6,518 bases of DNA from an uncultured Mesorhizobium sp. GTDB taxonomy: Bacteria; Pseudomonadota; Alphaproteobacteria; Rhizobiales; Rhizobiaceae. Below are positions 1 to 5,300 of this stretch, in pieces. Each line of letters opens with the position of its first letter. Position 1 is the first letter of the stretch. The notes under the pieces were generated by a model. The model saw only the letters and a list, made by a program, of their open reading frames with translations. It made no database searches and had not been told where the DNA came from. The DNA is taken from positions 1-6,518 of the forward strand of contig CATMOC010000221.1 of NCBI GenBank assembly GCA_950071955.1, written 5' to 3'. Made by a program: the position numbers and the translations under genes.

Positions 1-473
1 AGCTCATCGAGGGCATCTTCAAGGGCGAGACGATCAACACGCCCTCCATGCTCTGTGTGGAAGACTACATCGACGCGCTCGAATGGGCGAAGTCGGTCGG
101 CGGGCTCGAAGGGCTGGTCGCCCGCGCCGATGCCAACTTCGGAGTGCTCGACCGGTTCGTCGAAGCTTCGTCCTGGCTCGGCCACCTCGCGGTCGATCCC
201 GCGACGCGGTCCAACACCTCGGTCTGTCTGTCGATCGTCGATCCCGACATCATGGCGCTCGACATCGAAGCGCAAGCGATCTTCGCCAAGAACCTCTCAG
301 CGACTCTCGAGAAGGAGGGGGCGGCCTACGACATCGGCGCCTATCGCGACGCGCCTCCCGGTCTGAGAATCTGGGCCGGCGCGACCGTCGAGACCTCCGA
401 CCTTCAGGCGCTGCTCCCCTGGCTCGACTGGGCTTTCGCCACGCAGAAGGCCGCGCTCAAGGCCGCGGCCTAG
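1..473 (+). CDS. serC: Phosphoserine aminotransferase, C-terminal part (5' end outside window)
   Basis: This is a PLP-dependent cytoplasmic enzyme that transfers an amino group from glutamate to 3-phosphohydroxypyruvate to give 3-phosphoserine, the second step of serine synthesis. The reading frame is open from base 3 to the TAG at 471-473, giving about 156 residues, roughly the last 40% of a family member of about 390 residues. The stretch INTPSMLCVEDYIDALEWAK near the left edge and the ending with DAPPGLRIWAGATVE, then LPWLDWAF, are what I recognise from the rhizobial/Methanosarcina-type SerC branch (known as TIGR01365), which differs from the E. coli type. The PLP-binding lysine and most active-site residues would lie upstream and cannot be checked. 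The ATG at 48 is internal, not the start, because homology-like sequence continues to its left. The next gene, serA, encodes the preceding enzyme of the same pathway, which supports the call. The frame is intact with no sign of decay. Confidence 0.9.
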   Translation, partial: LIEGIFKGETINTPSMLCVEDYIDALEWAKSVGGLEGLVARADANFGVLDRFVEASSWLGHLAVDPATRSNTSVCLSIVDPDIMALDIEAQAIFAKNLSATLEKEGAAYDIGAYRDAPPGLRIWAGATVETSDLQALLPWLDWAFATQKAALKAAA

Positions 474-484
474 CCAAGATACCA

Positions 485-532
485 CTCATCCGGCCGCTTC
501 GCGGCCACCTTCTCCCACAAGGGGAGAAGGGG
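485..532 (-). repeat. Rhizobial-type palindromic intergenic element, copy 1
   Basis: This short element starts 11 bases after the serC stop. It contains two hairpins. One is a perfect 6-bp stem GGCCGC-TTC-GCGGCC (492-506). The other has a 9-bp stem, CCTTCTCCC (508-516) pairing with GGGAGAAGG (522-530), around a 5-base loop. Its left border is CTCATCCG (485-492). The same arrangement reappears in reverse orientation at 598-649, and the core 506-532 matches the reverse complement of 598-624 at 26 of 27 bases. From memory, short palindromes of this kind are scattered between genes in Rhizobium, Sinorhizobium and Mesorhizobium genomes (RIME/REP-like families). I cannot assign a family without a search. 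There is no T-run after the stem, so it is not a classical terminator, but as RNA it could protect the serC transcript's 3' end or slow transcription. Confidence 0.75.
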
Positions 533-597
533 CGCCGGCCTTAATCGTCCCGCCAGTCGCCGATGCAGGTGATTGGCAGAACCGACGGTGCAGCACC
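533..597. other. Spacer between the two inverted elements, with a small hairpin
   Basis: These 65 bases separate the two facing palindromic elements. They hold a possible 7-bp stem, GCCAGTC (552-558) with GATTGGC (571-577), including one G-T pair and a 12-base loop. Its centre is close to the centre of the larger inverted repeat (485-649), so a nested or cruciform fold can be drawn. I see no convincing -35/-10 promoter and no gene here. Functional meaning is unknown. Confidence 0.25.
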
Positions 598-649
598 CCC
601 CTTCTCCCCTCGTGGGAGAAGGTGCCTGAGCGAAGCGAAGGCGGATGAG
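598..649 (+). repeat. Rhizobial-type palindromic intergenic element, copy 2 (inverted relative to copy 1)
   Basis: This is the second copy of the intergenic element, in the opposite orientation to the one just after serC. It carries the same 9-bp stem, CCTTCTCCC (600-608) with GGGAGAAGG (614-622), and ends in CGGATGAG (642-649), the reverse complement of CTCATCCG at 485-492. The second hairpin is degraded here: only GCCT (624-627) and AGGC (639-642) can pair, around GCGAAGCG-like sequence, whereas copy 1 has a perfect GGCCGC/GCGGCC stem. It ends 35 bases before the serA start codon, so it would lie in the 5' leader of any transcript reading through from serC. Confidence 0.75.
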
Positions 650-670
650 GGGTGTTTCGCCACGAAACCC

Positions 671-676
671 AAAGGA
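671..676 (+). promoter_or_regulatory. Ribosome binding site of serA
   Basis: AAAGGA lies 8 bases before the ATG at 685. It decides the start: an in-frame GTG at 652 would add 11 residues but overlaps the end of the palindromic element's border region and gives an N-terminus unlike SerA proteins, whereas the ATG at 685 gives MPRVLVSDALS, the usual beginning. Confidence 0.7.
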
Positions 677-684
677 TCAGACCC

Positions 685-2283
685 ATGCCCCGCGTTCTCG
701 TATCCGATGCCCTTTCCACGACCGCCGTGCAGATCTTCAAGGATCGCGGCGTGGAGGTCGACTACCTGCCGGAGATCGGCAAGGACAAGGACAAGCTCGC
801 CGCCATCATCGGCCAGTATGACGGCCTCGCCATCCGCTCGGCCACCAAGGTGATGGCCAAGCTGATCGAAGCCGCGACCAATCTCAAGGTGATCGGCCGC
901 GCCGGTATCGGCGTCGACAACGTCGACATCCCCGCTGCCTCGCGCAAGGGCATCATCGTGATGAACACGCCCTTCGGCAACTCCATCACCACCGCCGAGC
1001 ACGCGGTGGCGCTAATGTTCGCCGTCGCCCGGCAGATCCCGGAAGCGAACGCCTCCACCCACGCCGGCAAGTGGGAAAAGAACAAGTTCATGGGCGTCGA
1101 GATCACCGGCAAGACGCTGGGCGTGATCGGCTGCGGCAACATCGGCTCGATCGTGGCGACGCGCGCCATCGGGCTCAAGATGCACGTCGTCGGTTTCGAT
1201 CCGTTCCTGTCGGAGAGCCGCGCGGCCGAACTCGGCATCGAGAAGGTCGAGCTCGACGAACTCTTCGCCCGCGCCGACTTCATCACGCTGCACACGCCGC
1301 TGACCGACAAGACCCGCAACATCGTCAACGCCGCCTCGATCGCGAAGATGAAGGACGGCGTGCGCATCATCAACTGCGCCCGCGGCGGCCTGATCGTGGA
1401 AGCCGACCTCGTCGAGGCGCTGAAGTCCGGTAAGGTCGCGGGCGCCGGCGTCGACGTGTTCGAGGTCGAGCCGGCGACCGAAAATGCGCTCTTCCATATG
1501 CCGAATGTCGTCTGCACGCCGCATCTCGGCGCCTCTACCTCGGAGGCGCAGGAGAACGTTGCGCTGCAGGTCGCCGAGCAGATGTCGGACTACCTCATCA
1601 AGGGCGCGGTCTCCAACGCGATCAACATGCCCTCGATCACTGCCGAGGAAGCGCCGCGGCTGAAGCCCTTCGTCAAGCTCGCCGAGGTGCTTGGCGCCTT
1701 CGTCGGCCAGGTCACCGAGGATCCGATCAAGGAGGTCGAGATCCTGTTCGACGGCTCGACTGCCTCGATGAACACGAAGGCGCTGACCAGCGCCACGCTC
1801 GCCGGTCTGATCCGACCGCAGGTCTCGGACGTCAACATGGTCTCCGCACCGATCATGGTGAAGGAGCGCGGCATCATCCTGTCGGAGGTCCGGCGCGACA
1901 AGTCGGGCGTGTTCGACGGCTACATCAAGCTGACGGTCAAAACCGAGCACATGACGCGCTCGATCGCCGGCACCTGCTTTTCGGACGGAAAGCCACGCTT
2001 CATCCAGATCAAAGGCATCAATCTCGACGCCGAGGTTGGCCAGCACATGCTCTACACCACCAATGCCGACGTCCCGGGCATCATCGGCCTGCTCGGCACC
2101 ATCTGCGGTTCGCGCGGCGTCAACATCGCCAACTTCCAGCTCGGCCGCGACCGGCCGGGCGGCGACGCCATCGCGCTGCTCTATCTCGACGAGCCCTTCC
2201 CGCAGGACGTGCTGGCCGAGCTGCGCGGCAACCCGAAGATCGATTCGGCGAAACCGCTGCGTTTCGACGTCAACGGGGGCTGA
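685..2283 (+). CDS. serA: D-3-phosphoglycerate dehydrogenase (long, ACT-containing form)
   Basis: This NAD-dependent cytoplasmic enzyme oxidises 3-phosphoglycerate to 3-phosphohydroxypyruvate, the first committed step of serine synthesis. The 532-residue product fits the long (type 1) form known from rhizobia, mycobacteria and animals. The substrate domain is split (about 1-98 and 285-316) around a Rossmann NAD domain with G149-C-G-N-I-G154. The catalytic trio seen by motif is R233 (NCARGG), E262 (DVFEVEP) and H280 (TPHLGAST). About 317-445 corresponds to the extra 'ASB' domain of the long form, and 453 to the end is an ACT domain. In the ACT domain, D462 (NADVPG) and N480 (GVNIAN) sit where serine is bound in related enzymes, so feedback inhibition by serine is likely but inferred. 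The gene follows serC by 211 bp. The interval carries palindromic elements, so co-transcription is possible but not evident. No frameshift or missing key residue was seen. Confidence 0.97.
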   Translation: MPRVLVSDALSTTAVQIFKDRGVEVDYLPEIGKDKDKLAAIIGQYDGLAIRSATKVMAKLIEAATNLKVIGRAGIGVDNVDIPAASRKGIIVMNTPFGNSITTAEHAVALMFAVARQIPEANASTHAGKWEKNKFMGVEITGKTLGVIGCGNIGSIVATRAIGLKMHVVGFDPFLSESRAAELGIEKVELDELFARADFITLHTPLTDKTRNIVNAASIAKMKDGVRIINCARGGLIVEADLVEALKSGKVAGAGVDVFEVEPATENALFHMPNVVCTPHLGASTSEAQENVALQVAEQMSDYLIKGAVSNAINMPSITAEEAPRLKPFVKLAEVLGAFVGQVTEDPIKEVEILFDGSTASMNTKALTSATLAGLIRPQVSDVNMVSAPIMVKERGIILSEVRRDKSGVFDGYIKLTVKTEHMTRSIAGTCFSDGKPRFIQIKGINLDAEVGQHMLYTTNADVPGIIGLLGTICGSRGVNIANFQLGRDRPGGDAIALLYLDEPFPQDVLAELRGNPKIDSAKPLRFDVNGG

Positions 2284-2300
2284 ATCCGGGTGGATTCCCC
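2277..2300 (+). terminator. Possible hairpin over the serA stop codon (weak terminator or mRNA 3' structure)
   Basis: GAATCC (2282-2287) and GGATTC (2292-2297) form a perfect 6-bp stem around the loop GGGT. It can be lengthened by GGG (2277-2279) pairing with CCC (2298-2300) across a 2-base bulge. The stem includes the serA TGA (2281-2283). No run of T follows, so classical intrinsic termination is doubtful. A Rho-dependent end or a chance inverted repeat are both possible. Confidence 0.25.
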
Positions 2301-2316
2301 GACTGGCCTGTTAAGG

Positions 2317-2332
2317 TTAGCCGCTCTTTAAC
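2317..2332 (+). promoter_or_regulatory. CtrA-box-like sequence upstream of the hybrid kinase gene
   Basis: The sequence reads TTAG-N7-TTAAC, one mismatch from the alphaproteobacterial CtrA consensus TTAA-N7-TTAAC. It lies 55 bases before the GTG start of the kinase gene, in the short gap after serA, a region otherwise GC-rich. A further TTAA occurs at 2311-2314. CtrA is the cell-cycle response regulator conserved in this group. Binding here is inference from the motif alone, and I could not identify a matching -35/-10 pair to place it on a promoter. Confidence 0.3.
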
Positions 2333-2375
2333 GCTTCTGCGGCATCCTTTCCTATCACAGACCTGTGAAGGGGAC

Positions 2376-2379
2376 GGAG
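2376..2379 (+). promoter_or_regulatory. Ribosome binding site for the GTG start of the hybrid kinase
   Basis: GGAG lies 8 bases before GTG 2388. A second, stronger-looking site, GGAGG at 2411-2415, lies 5 bases before an in-frame ATG at 2421. The GTG was preferred because the 11 codons between the two have the same G/C-rich third positions as the rest of the gene. The ATG remains a real alternative. Confidence 0.5.
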
Positions 2380-2387
2380 CTGAGCGG

Positions 2388-5300
2388 GTGAAGAAGCGCG
2401 AGGTGGCGGCGGAGGCGAAAATGCCGCCGTCCGGCCAGGAGGACGAGAAGATCGCCGCGACCGCGAGGCTCGGCGGTGGCGGCTTTCCGTCCGGTACCGA
2501 TCGTGACCGGACCGCGCAGCTCGTCGAGATCGGCAGCGACTGGCTCTGGGAGACTGACGCGGCCCATCGCTGGACCTGGGTCGGCGATGCGTGCATCGAA
2601 CAGACCGGCATCAAGCGATCGGCCATTGTCGGCCGGTCGCGCATCCAGGCGCTGACGATGCGGGCGCAGGACGATCCGCTCGCGGCGGCGCATCTCTCGG
2701 ACCTTGCCGCCCGGCGGCCCTTCCGCAGCTTCATCGACGAGGTCAGGGCCAGCCAACCCAACTGCAGATTCGTCGAGCTCTCCGGCGTTCCGCGCTTCGA
2801 CGCGGCAGGGCACTTTGCCGGATACCAGGGCACCGCGCGCAACGTGACGCCGCTGATGGCGATGTCGGCGGCGCCAACCAGCGCAGCAGACAAACCCGCG
2901 GCCACCTTGGGCAGGGAGACCGCCGTCTCCCATGCCGAACGGCTGACGGCGGCGCTCGACCACATGGAAGATGCCTTCACCTATTGCGACGGCGACGATC
3001 GCATCGTGCTCTACAACGAAGCGTTCCTGACACTCTTCCGGGGCGTGGAGGACATCGTCCGCCCCGGTCTCCACTTCGACCGGTTCCTCGATGCCTGCCT
3101 CGAACGCGGGCTGTTCGACCTCGGCGGGATCGAACCCGACGAATGGCGGAAATCCCTGGCGGAAGCGCACAGGAAGGAGAACGCCGAACCGGCGATATGG
3201 CGTCTGGCCGACGGCCGGCAGCTTCTGCGGCGCGAGCACCGCACCGAGGACGGCGGATCCATCGCAATCTGTACCGACATCACCGCGCGGGAGGAAAAGG
3301 AGAACCAGACGAGGCAGGCGCTCGCGGCGGCGGAAGCCGTTCGGGAGCGGATGCAGGCGGGGATCGATGCGCTGCCGGACGGTTTCGTTCTGTGGGACAA
3401 AGACGACCGGCTCCTCGTCTACAATGATGCCTTCCGACGCGAATATGCGCTGTTGGAGGGTTCCAAACTGGGGCAAAGCTTCGAAGAACTCGTGTCGGAG
3501 TATGCACATTCCGGTGCGGTCAGCAGTTTGCGCGGGCGGGAAGCAGAATGGATCCGCGAACAGGTCGAGGCACGGACCAGGGAACTCGACCAGGAGATCC
3601 TATACGAAGCACCCGATGGTCGCTGGATGCTGCGCCGCGACCGCCTCACAGCGACCGGAGACCGCGTCGGAACGAGAACCGACGTGACCGAGATGAAGCG
3701 GCGGGAGGAGGAACTCGCGCAAGCCAAGAGCTGGGCCGAGCATCTTCTCGCAGACTTCGAGCATACGCTGAACACCATGCGGATGGGCGTCGTCCTTCTC
3801 GATCCCGACCTCGAGGCGGAGATAATCAACAAAGCGTTCTACGATCTCTGGAAACTCGATCCCGGCGATGTGAACGTCGGCGATCATTTCCGCGCGCTGA
3901 TGGACGTGAACCGGCACAACGGGATCTACAACGTGTCGGAATCGCGGTGGGAGGAATACGTCGAGGAGCGCCTTGCAGAGATACGCCGGGGAGACGTGGC
4001 GCCGCGTGAGTTCCATCGTGCCGACGGATCGACGCTCATATACTCGGTGACCGCCCTTTCCGGGGGCAAGCGTCTCGTCTGTTACTACGACGTCTCGGAA
4101 ATGAAGCAGCGGGAGGCGGCCCTCAACGTCGCCGTCGGGCGGATGGGACTTGCCGATGCCGTGATCAACGCGGTCAAGGATCCGATTTTCGTGAAGGACC
4201 AGGATCTGCGGTTCGTCTTCGTCAACAAGGCGTTCGCGGCAATGTTCGACAGGATGCCCGGCGAGATGCTTGGTCTGACGGGCGGCGACTTCGTCACGCC
4301 GGAAGAAGCCGAACTGTTCGAGGCGAACGAGCGGCGGGTTCTGGAGACCGGCGAACCGTACGAGGTGGAGGAGGATTTCGAGTTCAAGGGTATCGGGCGC
4401 TCGAGGGTGGTACGCAAGAACCGGGTGAGCACCGAGAGCGGCAACACCTATGTGAGCGGTTTCGTCTTCGACGTTACCGAAATCCGCCGTCGCGAGAGGG
4501 AAGCCGAACAGGCGCGCAACCAGCTTGCGCACGTTCTCGAAACGCTGCCCGCGGGCGTGATCATCTACGACGAGGACGACCGGTTCGTGCTGTCGAACCG
4601 GAGCATACACGAATCGCTCCCCGCGATCGCGCATCTCATGCGGCCGGGATGCGCGCTCCGTCCGGCTCTTGAGGAAGGCCATCGGGCCGGCTACTTCAGG
4701 CAGTCCGACGATCCCGCGCTCGACGCACTTTACGAGGTCGACCGCGAGGCGTGGATCGAGGGATACCTCCAGCGCTATCATGTCGACCATCACGTCTCGG
4801 AAAGGCAGAACGCTGATGGCCGCTGGTTTCAGGTTCACGATACGCGCACCAGGGACGGGCTCTTCGTCGGTGTGCGGGTCGACATCACGGAGCTGAAAGA
4901 GCGCGAGGCCGCACTCAAGGAGAGCATGCGCGAGAACGAGCTGTTCCGCAGCCTCATCGACAGCGTCCCGGTGGCGATCTACGCCAAGCGCCCGGATCTC
5001 CGCATCGTCTACGTGAACCAGGGATGGCCGGACCTGACGGGTATCCCGAAGGAGAACGCGATCGGTCATACCGACGGCGAAGTCTTCGGACCCGACGGCG
5101 AAATCTTCATGGAAGGCGACCGCAAAGTCCTTGAAAGTCGCGAACTCCTGGAAATCGAGGAAGTCGCGACCGCGCCCGACGGCAGCATCCGGTACCAGAT
5201 CGCCCGCAAGGGGCTGATGACCGCGTCCGACGGATCGCTCTATCTGATCGGATCGAGTTCCGACGTGACCGAGATGAAGCGGCGGGAGGAGGAACTTCGC

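Noticed and set aside
506..532. Intrinsic terminator after serC
   Set aside because: A strong stem is present but no T-run follows, and the same stem recurs as part of a repeated intergenic element at 598-624, so it is better described as a repeat.
563..853. 96-residue plus-strand frame crossing the serC-serA gap into serA
   Set aside because: It runs through the palindromic repeat and then overlaps serA out of frame. No ribosome site or domain supports it.
1012..2046. 344-residue open frame on the minus strand opposite serA
   Set aside because: It lies wholly within the certain serA gene, its composition is typical of an antisense shadow, and no motif is visible.
2760..2777. NCRF sequence in PAS1, resembling the NCRFLQ flavin-cysteine motif of LOV photoreceptors
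   Set aside because: The Cys (residue 126) lies about 80 residues into the domain, in the late strand region, whereas the LOV cysteine sits about half that distance in, on a helix. The preceding Gly-Arg and the later LOV residues are also missing.
2591..3427. 278-residue plus-strand frame inside the kinase region, which could suggest a frameshifted gene
   Set aside because: The frame beginning at GTG 2388 is continuous through this region with PAS-like sequence. The other frame gives an Arg/Pro-rich translation typical of an out-of-frame shadow.
2355..3509. 384-residue open frame on the minus strand over the start of the kinase
   Set aside because: It overlaps the N-terminal PAS region read on the plus strand. 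It shows no domain, and its end has no promoter or ribosome site that stands out.
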